A DNA stretch of 64,000 nucleotides from Breoghania sp. GTDB lineage: Bacteria; Pseudomonadota; Alphaproteobacteria; Rhizobiales; Stappiaceae. Below are positions 28,214-37,809 of this stretch, piece by piece (the stretch's first letter is position 1; every line of letters begins with the position of its first letter). The DNA is taken from the NCBI RefSeq assembly GCF_030066895.1, contig NZ_JASJAV010000019.1:1-64000 (forward strand). The letters run 5' to 3'. The notes under the pieces are model-generated. The model saw only the letters and a program-made list of their open reading frames with translations. It did not search any database and was not told the origin of the DNA. The translations under genes and the position numbers were made by a program.

Positions 28214-28801
28214 GTGAAGGACTACTGGAAGAGCTTTACAGTCGTCATGGAGGGGCGCGAAAGCCTCGGTGGCAATCTGCGACTACGGTGTGACACCAAC
28301 GCCACGACACCGAAGCTCTGGCGCTATCTGGTCGACCGCTTCGCGGTCTCGTCATTGCTGGACGTGGGATCCGGCGAGGGACATGCACCTCGCCGCCTTC
28401 CACCGGATGGACGTCATCGCCCACGACATCGACGGTCTTGCGGAGAACGTGCTCAGATCGAAACATCCGGCCGTCGTGCATGATCTCGCCGACGGCCCCT
28501 ATTTTTCTCCTGCAATCTCGTCTACTGCGTGGAGGTGGCCGAACATATCCCGGCCGCCCATCTCGACAACCTGATGCAGACGCTGACTAACGCCCCGATC
28601 GTCGCCATGACCCACGGGGTTTCAAGTCAGGCGGGCCACCACCACGTCAACAACCAGCCTTCGGAATACTGGATCAAGGCGTTTGACGAGCGCGGCTACA
28701 GCCTGTCCATCGACAACGAACATTTCCGCGAGATCGCCCGCGAGGATGCGCCCGGCGCCTATTTCGCAAGCGCCGGCCACGTCTTCCTCAAGCGCGGCTA
28801 G
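28214..28801 (+). pseudogene. SAM-dependent methyltransferase, two frameshifts
   Basis: A class I methyltransferase. The nucleotide motif LLDVGSGEGH is in frame from GTG 28214. The following strand (MHLAAFHRMDVIAHDIDGLAENVL) is in a second frame from about 28385, and the catalytic part (CNLVYCVEVAEHIP onward, to the stop at 28801) returns to the first frame after about 28510. Motif content suggests a small-molecule or sugar methyltransferase of about 195 residues. It directly follows the exporter and may have been its operon partner. Two compensating-frame lesions leave a 40-residue garbled core. Confidence 0.8.
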
Positions 28802-28844
28802 AAGGCGGGAGTATCGCACCCAAAGGGCGATACCACACCAATCA

Positions 28845-28956
28845 CCTCTCCCATGGGGAGAGGTCGGCGCTAATGCGCCGGGTGAGGGGGTCGGGTTCTC
28901 CGTATCCACGAGATATCTCCTCCCCTCGCCCTAACCCTCTCCCCATGGGAGAGGGA
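28845..28956. repeat. Family D repeat (CTCTCCCATGGGGAGAGG pair)
   Basis: CCTCTCCCATGGGGAGAGG, then GGCGCTAATGCGCC, GGTGAGGGGG, and an inverted distal arm CCCTCGCCC...CTCTCCCCATGGGAGAGGG. This class of GGTGAGGG-type palindrome is widespread in alphaproteobacterial intergenic DNA. It fills most of the 214-bp gap before the SDR gene. Confidence 0.85.
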
Positions 28957-29015
28957 ACTGGACCGGGCACGGCTCTAGAAACTGCTTGCCCGATCCTTCA
29001 CAAATCCCCCGCGCC

Positions 29016-29804
29016 TCATTCCTCCGGCACGTCCACCGTGTAGTTGAGCGGCAGGCGTCCGCCGTCGGCGTAGATCGTCTGGCCAGTGACGTAGCTTGCG
29101 TCCTCATCCGCCAGGAAGGCGGCGATGGAGGCGATTTCGCGCGGCTCGCCGATGCGCGCCATGGGCGTGCGCGACAGGATGCGGGCCCGCGCGGCCGGAT
29201 CGTCGTTCACCGAAGCAAGCATGTCGGTCATGATCGAACCCGGCCCGATCGCATTCACGCGGATGCCGTGCGGCGCCAGCGCCAAGGCCATGGCCTTGGT
29301 GAGCTGGTTCACGCCGCCCTTGGAAACCGTGTAGGGAAGCTGGTTGTGCAGTCCGAAGACCGCGTTGACCGAGGACATATTGATGATGGCGCCCGCAGAC
29401 CCGCCGTTCTCCACCCGGTCCACCATGTGCCGCGCGACCGCCTGACCGCACAGGAACGAGCCCTTCAGGTTGATGTTTATCACCCGGTCGAACTCGGTCT
29501 CATTGATCGTGAGGATATCGCCGGGGCTGACGATGCCCGCATTGTTCACAAGGACGTCGATATCGCCGTAGGCGTCGATCGCCGCGGCCACAAGGTTACG
29601 GACATCGAGACGTTCGCTCACGTCGCAGTGGATATAGGTCACATCGCCGAGAGCCTTGAGATCGGCTTCCGCCGCCTCGCCCACCTCGTCGTTGACATCC
29701 GACATGACAACCTTCGCGCCATCTTCGAGAAAGCGCCGGGCAATCGCCAGGCCGATGCCGCGTGCAGCACCCGTGATGATCGTTACCTTGTTGGTCAGGG
29801 CCAA
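29016..29804 (-). CDS. SDR family oxidoreductase
   Basis: A 262-residue classical short-chain dehydrogenase: cofactor loop TGAARGIGLAIA, NNAG at about residue 88, catalytic Ser in IINMSSVNAVFG and Tyr-x3-Lys in LPYTVSKGG, and the C-terminal GQTIYADGGR. An Asp after the second strand (VMSDVND) favours NAD over NADP. The substrate is unknown; position next to propionyl-CoA synthetase does not specify one. Intact, in contrast to its neighbour. Confidence 0.9.
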   Translation of the reverse strand: MALTNKVTIITGAARGIGLAIARRFLEDGAKVVMSDVNDEVGEAAEADLKALGDVTYIHCDVSERLDVRNLVAAAIDAYGDIDVLVNNAGIVSPGDILTINETEFDRVININLKGSFLCGQAVARHMVDRVENGGSAGAIINMSSVNAVFGLHNQLPYTVSKGGVNQLTKAMALALAPHGIRVNAIGPGSIMTDMLASVNDDPAARARILSRTPMARIGEPREIASIAAFLADEDASYVTGQTIYADGGRLPLNYTVDVPEE

Positions 29805-29945
29805 GGGAAATCTCCTGTGTTCGCCAAACGGCTATCGGGCCTTTATAACGCGTCAAAGCCGCGCGAACAGGCCCCCCCGCTTAGCGGCAAAGGACGTTTT
29901 CCCCGCGTGAAGGACCCGGCTTCGATTGCGAAGTCGGGCACTCAC

Positions 29946-31782
29946 TCAACCTTTCCGGGAAATCCCGCGAGCGCGAATCGCATCCGCGATTTCATCGAGG
30001 ACACCCGGATCGTCGATGGTCGCGGGCATGCGGAATTCCTCGCCGTCGGCGATCTGGCGCATGGTCGCACGCAGGATCTTACCCGAGCGCATCATGAGCA
30101 GACGGTCGACGGAAACCTCGATCTTGAAGGCGGCCACGGGACCGATCTCCTGACGCATAAGTGCGACCAATTCACGCTCCACCTCGTCCGGCTCCCGCTT
30201 CAGCACGACGAAGCCGCACGGCAACTGGCCTTTCAGCTGATCCGCGATGCCGACGACGGCGCATTCCGCCACATCCGGATGCCCGGCCAGCACCTCCTCC
30301 ATCGCACCGGTGGAAAGCCGGTGACCGGCCACGTTGATGATGTCGTCGGTGCACGCCATGATGAAGAGATAGCCGTCCTAGTCGCGGTAGCACGCATCCG
30401 CCGTCTTGTAGGAACCGGGGAACTCCGCCAGATAGGCGCTCTTGAAGCGATCGCCATTGCCCCAAAGCGTCGGCAGACAGCCCGGCGGCAGCGGCAGTTT
30501 CACCACGATATTGCCGAGTGTGCCGTCGGCGACCTCATGGCCGGCATCGTCGAGAATCCGGATATCATATGTCATAGCCGGGCATGGCGACGGTCGGTGA
30601 ACCATACTTGATCGGCAATTCCCCAAGCCCCACCGGATTGCCCGCGATGCACCGGCCCGTCTCCGTCTGCCACCAGTGGTCGATGACCGGCACGGCAAGC
30701 TTTTCCTCCGCCCACTTGATCGTTTCCGGATCGGCCCACTCGCCCGCCAGGAACAGGGTGCGGAAGCCCGTCATGTCGTAATCGGCCAGGAGCTTCGCTT
30801 CCGGATCCTCCTCGCGGATCGCGCGAAACGCCGTGGGCGCGGTGAAGAGCGTGAAAAACCCGTGATCGGAGATCACCCACCAGAACGTGCCCACATCGAG
30901 CGTGCCCACGGGCTTGCCCTCGAAGATCACCGTCGTGCAGCCGTGCAACAGCGGCGCATAGACGATGTAGGAGTGCCCGACCACCCAGCCGACGTCGGAA
31001 GCGACCCAGAAGACCTCGCCCGGATTGATGCCGTAAAGGTTCGACATGGACCATTTGAGCGCCACCATGTGCCCGCCATTGTCGCGCACCACACCCTTGG
31101 GCTGCCCGGTCGTGCCGGAGGTGTAGAGGATATAGAGCGGATCGGTGGCCGCGACCGGCACGCAAAGAACCTCGCGACCCTTGGCCAGTTCCTCACGCTG
31201 GATGACGAGGCAGACATCGAGCTTGTGACGCGCCTGATCGACGGCTCCGCCGACGAGCGGCATGTAGGCGATGGTGCGGTTGGGCTCGATCCCGCAGGAG
31301 ACGGCGATGATCGCCTTGGGCGTGGCATCGTCGATGCGGGTGGCAAGCTCATGGGCGGCGAACCCGCCGAAGACGACGGAATGGATCGCGCCGATGCGCG
31401 CGCAGGCCAGCATCGCCATCACCGCTTCCGGGATCATTGGCATGTAGATGATGACCCGGTCGCCCTTCGTGACCCCCTGATCGACCAGCATGTTCACGCG
31501 CTCCAGTGTCTAGCGATAGGTGTAGGTCTCGGTCTTTCCGGTGACGGGGCTGTCATAGATGATCGCCGCCTGCCCCGGCCGATCGCGTTCGACGTGCCGG
31601 TCGAGACGATTGTAGCAGGTGTTGCACTCAGCCCCGGAAAACCAGCGCCCATAGGCGCCCTGATCGGGATCGAAGACCTTGTCCCACGGTTTCGTCCAGT
31701 CGATTTCACCCGCAGCTTTCGCCCAGAAACCGTCCGGATCGTCACGCCAGGCTTGATAGACCTCGTTATATCGGCTCGCCAT
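29946..31782 (-). pseudogene. prpE: Propionyl-CoA synthetase, broken
   Basis: This acyl-CoA synthetase activates propionate to propionyl-CoA. It starts at ATG 31782 behind GGGAGGAAAC. Family sequence is evident: YTSGTTGQPKGVVRDNGGH, HWWQTETGRC and NVAGHRLSTGAMEEVLAGHP. It carries three lesions: TAG at 31510-31512 (likely from CAG), a near-perfect 7-bp tandem duplication at about 30560-30575 (TATGACA TATGATA) that shifts the frame after PGY, and TAG at 30378-30380 in RD-stop-DGYLF (likely from GAG). Conserved residues are eroded too (MARTDD reads MACTDD; the lysine-loop RGTMRK reads RATMRQ). Clearly dead. Confidence 0.92.
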
Positions 31783-32044
31783 GGTGTTTCCTCCCACATC
31801 GCAGGGCGCATTCCTCGGCGGCAACTCTGTCGCAAAGCGGTGGAGAAAAGCAAGCCGAAGCAATTTTGACTTTGGACTGGAGCGCGGGTTATACAAATCG
31901 TCGCAGGCAAAAGGAACGGCCATAGACGGATGCCCTGCCGCTTCCGTACCACTCGTTGCTCGGATCACGTCGGGTTTCGCAAATCCCGCATGGCGATAGT
32001 TTGCGCTGCCTCTGCCTGCCCCACCTCCATTGCGAGCCTCCCAC

Positions 32045-32815
32045 GTGCCATTCATTTCCGATCCTTGGTTCTACGCCGCGGCCATTCCGGCGGTTCTGAT
32101 CGTCGGCCTTGCCAAGGGCGGGTTCGGAGCAGGACTGGCGATGCTTGGCGTGCCGCTGATGAGCTTCGTCATCTCACCCATCCATGCCGCAGGCATCATG
32201 CTGCCGATCCTGTGCGCCATATATCTGGTCACCGTCGCCTCCTATCGCGGCACGGTGCACCGGCCGAGCCTCGTCGTGCTGCTGCCCGGCGCCATTCTCG
32301 GCATAACCGTCGGCTATTTGAGCGCCGCCTGGGTGTCGGAGGCCTATGTCCGCCTCATCGTCGACATCATCACCGTCCTGTTCGCGCTCGATTACTGGAC
32401 CGGCGGCACCGCGCGGCCCGCGGCGAAACAGAACGTGCCCAAGGGCGTCTTCTGAGGCGCGGTGGCGGGCTTCACCAGCTTCGTCTCGCATGTGGGCGGC
32501 CCGCCTGCCCAGATGTACCTGCTGCCGCAAAAGCTCGACCGGGTGCTGTTTTCCGGCACCATGGTCCTCACCTTCGCGGTGATGAACGCGGTCAAGCTCA
32601 TTCCCTATTTTCTGCTGGGCCAGTTCGACCGGGCAAACCTGATCACCTCGGCCTCGCTGTTGCCGCTGGCCCCGATCGCCACCTACGCGGGCGTACGGCT
32701 GGTGCGCGTCGTCTCGCAGACGCTGTTCTAACCGCATCATCTATATCGACGTGTTTCTCGTGGCGCTGAAGCTGATCTGGGACGGCGTCTCCGGTATCTT
32801 CTGCCCCTCGCGACC
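32045..32815 (+). pseudogene. Second TauE/SafE (TSUP) permease, broken
   Basis: TSUP features are VGLAKGGFGAGLAMLGVPLM at the first helix and GFTSFVSHVGGPP at the repeat. An in-frame TGA at 32453-32455 falls between KGVF and GAVAGFTS, where the family has Trp (FWG), so TGG to TGA again. A one-base insertion (extra A at 32731) then ends the frame at TLF; the true tail YRIIYIDVFLVALKLIWDG continues in the next frame. Start is GTG 32045 or TTG 32030. Two lesions of the same kinds as in the TSUP gene at 236. Confidence 0.88.
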
Positions 32816-32957
32816 GGTTCCAGCGACAATTGCCTTCCTCTCTCACATCAGCTTGCCGCAGAGCCCGGCTTGGGTTTTGATACTCCTCTGCCGCTAAGTG
32901 ACGCTCGGCGGCAAGACACTCGGCCGGATGCCCCGGCTCAACATCTCGGGAGGAAAC

Positions 32958-34583
32958 GTGTCCAGTCCCTATTCCGTCGATCTCGACAAGAATGCCGCGA
33001 ACTATCAGCCCCTTTCGCCGATTTCCTTCCTCGCCCGCTCCGCCTCGGTCTTTCCCGATCGGATCGCAATCGTTCACGGCAAGGCCCGCACGGCCTATCG
33101 CGATTTCTATTCCCGCTCGCGTCGCCTCGCCTCCGCGCTGGAGAAGGCCGGTATCGGCAAGGGCGATACCGTTTCGGTGATGCTGCCCAACGCGCCCGCC
33201 ATGCTGGAGGCCCACTACGGGGTGCCAATGATCGGCGCGGTGCTGCATTCGATGAACACCCGGCTCGACGCGGCCATCATCGCCTTCCAGCTCGACCATG
33301 CCGAGACGAAGCTCGTCATCACCGACCGCGAGTTTTCCAAGGTCATGACGGAGGCGCTGAACCTGGCGTCCGTCAAACCGATCGTCATCGATTACGACGA
33401 CCCGGAATTCCCGCAGGACGGCGAACGGCTGGGATCGATCGACTACGAGGATTTCGTCCAGAGCAGCGATCCAGGCTATGCCTGGTCGCTGCCCGCCGAC
33501 GAATGGGAGGCAATCAGCCTCAACTACACGTCCGGCACGACCGGAAACCCGAAGGGTGTCGTCTATCACCACCGGGGCGCGGCCTTGCTCGCCCAGGGCA
33601 ACGTGATCACCGGCGGCATGGCCAAGCACGCGGTATATCTGTGGACGCTGCCCATGTTCCACTGCAACGGCTGGTGCTTTCCCTGGACCATGTCGGTGAT
33701 CGCAGGCACCCATGTGTGCCTGCGCTGGGTCCGGCAGAAACCGATCTGGGATGCGCTTGCCGATCACGGCGTCACCCACCTGTGCGGCGCGCCCATCGTC
33801 ATGTCGACCATCCTGTCCACGCCCGACAAGAACAAACGCAGCTTCGACCAGCAGGTCGAGTTCTTCACCGCCGCCGCCCCGCCGCCGGAATCCGTTCTGG
33901 CGGCCATGAAGGAGGCGGGCTTCAACGTCACCCATCTCTACGGCCTCACCGAGACCTACGGCCCCGCCGTCGTCAACGACTGGAAGGAGGAATGGGATGC
34001 CCTTCCGCTCGACGAGCAGGCGGTCAAGAAGGCCCGCCAGGGCGTGCGCTATTCCGCGCTCGAAGGCCTTGCCGTGCTCGATCCCGATACGATGGAGCCG
34101 GTGCCCGCCGACGGCGAGACCATCGGCGAGGTAATGTTCCGCGGCAACGTGGTCATGAAGGGGTACCTGAAGAACCGCGAGGCCTCCGACAAAGCGTTCG
34201 CGGGCGACTGGTTCCATTCGGGCGATCTCGGTGTGCTGCATCCGGACGGCTACATCCAGCTGAAGGACCGCTCCAAGGACATCATCATCTCCGGCGGCGA
34301 AAACATCTCCTCCATCGAGGTGGAAGACACGCTCTACAAGCATCCGGCCGTCGCCGCGGTCGCGGTCGTCGCGCGTCCGGACGAAAAATGGGGCGAGACG
34401 CCCTGCGCCTTCGTGGAACTGAAGCCCGGCGAGACGGTGGGCGCGGAGGACCTGATCGCCTGGTGCCGCAAGCATCTAGCCCACTTCAAGTGCCCACGCC
34501 ACATCGTCTTCGAAGAGATCCCGAAGACGTCGACCGGCAAGATGCAGAAATTCAAGCTGCGCGAGATGGCGAAGGCCGTCTGA
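32958..34583 (+). CDS. Fatty-acyl/methylthiopropionyl-CoA ligase family protein
   Basis: A 541-residue AMP-forming acyl-CoA ligase. It has the P-loop NYTSGTTGNPKGVVYHH (about residue 180), LPMFHCNGWCFPWT, THLYGLTETYGPA, the hinge region GDLGVLHPDGYIQLKDRSKD and the catalytic Lys in PKTSTGKMQKFKLRE. The MFHCNGWCFPWT form is shared by medium-chain ligases and DmdB of DMSP demethylation, so a methylthiopropionate substrate is possible but unproven. GTG 32958 is chosen for its ideal GGGAGGAAAC site. Fully intact, though the adjacent propionate ligase is not. Confidence 0.9.
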   Translation: MSSPYSVDLDKNAANYQPLSPISFLARSASVFPDRIAIVHGKARTAYRDFYSRSRRLASALEKAGIGKGDTVSVMLPNAPAMLEAHYGVPMIGAVLHSMNTRLDAAIIAFQLDHAETKLVITDREFSKVMTEALNLASVKPIVIDYDDPEFPQDGERLGSIDYEDFVQSSDPGYAWSLPADEWEAISLNYTSGTTGNPKGVVYHHRGAALLAQGNVITGGMAKHAVYLWTLPMFHCNGWCFPWTMSVIAGTHVCLRWVRQKPIWDALADHGVTHLCGAPIVMSTILSTPDKNKRSFDQQVEFFTAAAPPPESVLAAMKEAGFNVTHLYGLTETYGPAVVNDWKEEWDALPLDEQAVKKARQGVRYSALEGLAVLDPDTMEPVPADGETIGEVMFRGNVVMKGYLKNREASDKAFAGDWFHSGDLGVLHPDGYIQLKDRSKDIIISGGENISSIEVEDTLYKHPAVAAVAVVARPDEKWGETPCAFVELKPGETVGAEDLIAWCRKHLAHFKCPRHIVFEEIPKTSTGKMQKFKLREMAKAV

Positions 34584-34606
34584 GGAAGCTCGACACGCGG
34601 ATGCCG

Positions 34607-34734
34607 ATCCTTCGAGACTCCCGCTGACGCGGGCTCCTCAGGATGACGTTATCGTATTGTGTACTGAAGAAATTTCCACCCCGCACAACGTCACCCTGAG
34701 GAGCCGTCGCAATACGGCCTCTCGAAGGATGGGC
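34607..34734. repeat. Family A palindromic repeat, copy 3 (short form)
   Basis: ATCCTTCGAGACTCCCGC...GCTCCTCAGGATGACGTT faces AACGTCACCCTGAGGAGCC...CTCGAAGGATGGG with a 40-bp spacer. This is the minimal two-hairpin form without the long core. Confidence 0.85.
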
Positions 34735-34757
34735 ATCCGTTCAAAGTCCCCGCCCCA

Positions 34758-35387
34758 TCAAAGCCCGAACCGGGCAATGACCGCATTGACCACATTGTCG
34801 ACGGCCACGGCGGCAAGGATCAGTCCCATCACGCGGCTGATGATCGAGGCGCCCGCCTTGCCGATCACGCGCTGCACCGGTAACGCCATCAGCATCAGCA
34901 CCAGCGTGATCGCTAGCACCAACACGGTGATGGCGGCGGTGACCATCTGGGAGCCGATCAGATAGATGTCGTTGTCGGTCAGCACCACCACCGCCAGCAT
35001 CGCACCGGGCGAGGCGATGGAAGGGATCGCCAGCGGATAAATCGCCCATTCCGCATCGTTCCTGGAAATCTCGGACACTTCCTTGTCGGGCTTCGACGGA
35101 CCAAAGATCATCGTCAGCGCGAACAGGAACAGCACGATGCCGCCCGCGATCTGGAAGGACGTCAGGTTGACGTCGATGGCGTTCAGCACCGGCTGACCGG
35201 CTACGAGAAATCCGATCAGCATCACCATGGCGAAGAAGACGGCCCGCAAGGCCACCACGCGGCGCCGGTCGGGCGCGATGAAGGCGGTTACGGCGATGAA
35301 GACGGGGATGGTTCCCACCGGATCGACGACGGCAAACAGCGTCGCGAATTGATGCAGGATCTGGGCGAGGGAAACGTCCAGGATCAT
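34758..35387 (-). CDS. MarC family integral membrane protein
   Basis: A 209-residue membrane protein with six hydrophobic segments and MarC hallmarks: FATLFAVVDPVGTIPVFIA near the N-terminus and YPLAIPSIASPGAMLAVVVL mid-protein. Family members are inner-membrane proteins of uncertain transport role; the old link to multiple antibiotic resistance is not supported. Stand-alone gene. Intact. Confidence 0.92.
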   Translation of the reverse strand: MILDVSLAQILHQFATLFAVVDPVGTIPVFIAVTAFIAPDRRRVVALRAVFFAMVMLIGFLVAGQPVLNAIDVNLTSFQIAGGIVLFLFALTMIFGPSKPDKEVSEISRNDAEWAIYPLAIPSIASPGAMLAVVVLTDNDIYLIGSQMVTAAITVLVLAITLVLMLMALPVQRVIGKAGASIISRVMGLILAAVAVDNVVNAVIARFGL

Positions 35388-35456
35388 TCGTCAGAAACCT
35401 CGGCGGTCAGAGAAGGCGGGGTGTTGGAAGAAATGGATACCGCATAAATTGAGACA

Positions 35457-35490
35457 ACAAAAAGCCGCGATCCTAAGCCGGGATCGCGGC
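35457..35490 (-). terminator. Terminator of ydcH
   Basis: Minus strand GCCGCGATCC, 7-nt loop, GGATCGCGGC, then TTTTTG; about 55 bp past the ydcH stop. Confidence 0.88.
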
Positions 35491-35543
35491 CTTGGTATAA
35501 CCGGTGGCAGAGCCTTCGGACCCCGCCGGTCGTTACCGAACGA

Positions 35544-35720
35544 CTAGTGTAGCGTCTCTTTGCGAAGGCGCGTTATCTCGTCCTTGATGTGCAGTTTACG
35601 GCGCTTGAGACTGGCGATACTGAGATTGCCAGAACTCGGACTGACCATCGCCTTTTCGATTTCCCGTTCGAGATCGGCGTAACGCCGTTCCAGCTCCAAA
35701 AGATGCGACTGCAAGGACAT
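35544..35720 (-). CDS. YdcH/DUF465 small protein (first copy)
   Basis: A 58-residue protein: MSLQSHLLELERRYADLERE, then a linker with SPSSGNLSIASL and KRRKLHIKDEITRLRKE. This is the DUF465/YdcH helical hairpin with its conserved LKRRKLxIKDEI motif. Function unknown. It is preceded by AGGAGG-like GCCTCCT on the plus strand and followed by a strong terminator. A second DUF465 protein at 36239 is divergently oriented, a common Rhizobiales pairing upstream of purE. Confidence 0.85.
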   Translation of the reverse strand: MSLQSHLLELERRYADLEREIEKAMVSPSSGNLSIASLKRRKLHIKDEITRLRKETLH

Positions 35721-36238
35721 TGGGCAAAGCCTCCTGTCTATTTCATCTAGGACAACAGAAGTGTGACATACGCCGTCGACGCTGTCGAACGCCGTGCGAC
35801 CCGTCAGTGAACGAATTGATCATGAGGACGGGTCAAATTCAGGGCCGATTTTCGATAATTCAATGTCGTTCATGTGTTACCGCATCAACCGCGCCCTGAT
35901 AACACTCTGAAAACACGTTCGATATCGCACCGTCTCGACCGATCTTCCGAGCAACTGGGTAAAAACTTCCGCGACGTAATGACGCGAAACACGGGCTAAC
36001 CCGAACTGCGGAAAATGCGGAGGAAAAACGCCCCGTCGAAGGCAATCTGCCGCAGGCCCCCACCCCCGTTTCGGGAGCCCCACGTGCACACTTCGATCAA
36101 GAGATGTCTTCCGGTATGATGCTGTGTAGGTTATGGCTAGAAGACATTCTCACCGATCGAGCTACCCCGGTTCGATCGCTAAGCGCTTCTGGCCTGGCGC
36201 GCCCGCCGAGATAACGGCGTCGCTTGCGGAACCGATTG
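35721..36238. other. 518-bp divergent intergenic region between two YdcH genes
   Basis: Promoter space for both DUF465 genes. Minus-strand open frames here (35860-36354) show no recognisable family and overlap one another, so I do not call them. Confidence 0.5.
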
Positions 36239-36445
36239 ATGACAGAAGACATGGAACAGGCGCTACGCGCCGAACTTGCACAATTGCGCCAGGCACACAG
36301 GGACCTCGACGCAGCCATTGCCGCGATGAACGAGACCGGCAAGGCCGATGTCATTCAGCTTCAGCGGCTGAAAAAGAAAAAGCTCTGCCTGAAAGATCGC
36401 ATATCCGCGATCGAAGACAAGCTCCTACCCGACATTATCGCTTGA
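36239..36445 (+). CDS. YdcH/DUF465 small protein (second copy)
   Basis: A 68-residue protein, mainly helical (MEQALRAELAQLRQAHRDLD), with the DUF465 core VIQLQRLKKKKLCLKDRISAIEDKL. ATG 36239 or ATG 36251 may be the start. Its 3' end is overlapped by the antisense remnant of the GGDEF gene. Intact. Confidence 0.82.
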   Translation: MTEDMEQALRAELAQLRQAHRDLDAAIAAMNETGKADVIQLQRLKKKKLCLKDRISAIEDKLLPDIIA

Positions 36446-36449
36446 GACA

Positions 36450-37131
36450 GGCCCCTGCGGGGCGCTAAGGCGCTCGCAATATCGGGCTCACCCGTCCCCT
36501 GACGTGTCTTGGCCCGGTAGATGTCCCGGTCGGCACGATCAAGCACATCGGCGACATTGTCCTTGCGCGCCAGCGTGGCAATGCCCAACGACGCCGACAG
36601 TTGCACCGGATTTCCCCGATGAAGAAAGGGCGCCGTCTCCAGTGCCTCTGAGACCTGCGCCACGGCATTTCGCGCCGCCTGCTCATCCGACTTCCACAAC
36701 AGAGCGACGAACTAGTCCCCCCGATCCGCCTGATGACATCGGAGCGACGCAGCGTGCGGAACAGAACCGCGGACACATGCGTCAGCGCCGCGTCTCTGGC
36801 GGCATGACCGAGCGTGAAGAAGGGAAACGTCGGAATTGTAGCGCGAGACGAACGCGATGGAGCGTTCGAGCACCCGCTCGAACCCGCACCGGTTTAATAG
36901 TTCGGTCAGCGCATCGCGCACGGCATCCCGCCTCAACCGGCGGATTTCCAGTCGTTGCGAGGTGACCACATCTGTCAATCGGGCGACTTCGTCGCGCAGG
37001 TCCTCCATGCACCTGCCCATATCTTCCATCGCCCCCGGGTCGTTATGACATCCCGCCGTCACGCCCCCCGCCCGACGAGATATTCCCGCCGGTTCTGCAC
37101 CCGCCAGCCTCATGGTTGAACCTCGCTGCAT
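36450..37131 (-). pseudogene. Diguanylate cyclase (GGDEF) protein, dead
   Basis: A short coiled-coil N-terminus (LRDEVARLTDVVTSQRLEIR) leads into RDALTELLNRCGFERVL, the first GGDEF-domain helix. After SRYNSDVSLL about 14 codons that should hold the metal-binding Asp are missing and the frame changes; GHAARDAALTHVSAVLFRTL is in the next frame. A G6 run (36717-36722) shifts it again, and the signature itself reads GGD-stop-F because of TAG at 36712-36714 (from GAG). The tail (ASLGIATLARKDNVADVLDR) remains recognisable. With three lesions and the active-site motif interrupted, no c-di-GMP synthesis is possible. Confidence 0.88.
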
Positions 37132-37180
37132 TTCGGTATACAGCCCAGTCGATTCAGATCCGGAACGTGAGGGTTTTGCC

Positions 37181-37247
37181 TGACCTTGTCCAAGGTCAAC
37201 GTTAAACTTGGTCAACGCCTTGCTTGACCGTTCATGGCTTCTATAAT
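37181..37247 (+). promoter_or_regulatory. purE promoter with inverted repeat
   Basis: TATAAT at 37242-37247 has TTGCTT 16 bp upstream, a plausible sigma-70 promoter about 65 bp before purE. A perfect inverted repeat TGACCTTG-TC-CAAGGTCA (37181-37198) and further GGTCAA/TTGACC half-sites lie just upstream, as expected for an operator. The regulator is unknown. Confidence 0.5.
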
Positions 37248-37311
37248 CCGCGTCTTTCCCGCAAGGGGCCGACAAAAATAGCAGTAGGGCTCGCCAGCCT
37301 AGAGACGACAT

Positions 37312-37809
37312 ATGATTAAGAGTACACCCCCCGTCGCGATCATCATGGGCAGTCAGTCCGACTGGCCGACCATGAAGAACGCGGCCGATACGCTCGATGC
37401 ACTGGGTATCGCCCATAAGGCCCGCATCGTTTCCGCCCACAGAACCCCGGATCGCCTCGTCGCCTTCGCCAAGGGCGTGCGGGATGCGGGCACGAAAGTC
37501 GTGATCGCAGGCGCGGGCGGCGCGGCGCATCTGCCCGGCATGGTCGCCTCCATGACGCCGCTTCCCGTTTTCGGCGTGCCGATCGAATCGTGCGCGCTGA
37601 AGGGCATCGACAGCCTCTATTCCATCGTCCAAATGCCGACCGGCGTTCCCGTGGGAACGCTCGCCATCGGCCGCTCCGGTGCGGTCAATGCGGCCCTTCT
37701 TGCGGCAAGCGTGCTGGCGCTCACCGACGAGGCCCTGGCCGAACGGCTCGATGACTGGCGCAAGCGCCAGAGCGAGGCGGTTGCCGAACATCCCAGCGAC
37801 GAGGCCTGA
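37312..37809 (+). CDS. purE: N5-carboxyaminoimidazole ribonucleotide mutase
   Basis: Class I PurE converts N5-CAIR to CAIR in purine synthesis. The 165-residue protein has [13 protein letters not shown] for phosphate binding, the catalytic [13 protein letters not shown] and the [16 protein letters not shown] loop. It is followed immediately by purK. Intact. Confidence 0.96.
   Translation: MIKSTPPVAIIMGSQSDWPTMKNAADTLDALGIAHKARIVSAHRTPDRLVAFAKGVRDAGTKVVIAGAGGAAHLPGMVASMTPLPVFGVPIESCALKGIDSLYSIVQMPTGVPVGTLAIGRSGAVNAALLAASVLALTDEALAERLDDWRKRQSEAVAEHPSDEA

Noticed and set aside
32898..34627. Long open frame antisense or parallel to the acyl-CoA ligase (and similar long shadows over tkt, gap, ABC exporter)
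   Set aside because: High-G+C codon use creates long shadow frames; none shows a domain or a ribosome site.
35860..36354. Minus-strand open frames between the two YdcH genes
   Set aside because: They overlap each other, lack ribosome sites and match no family.
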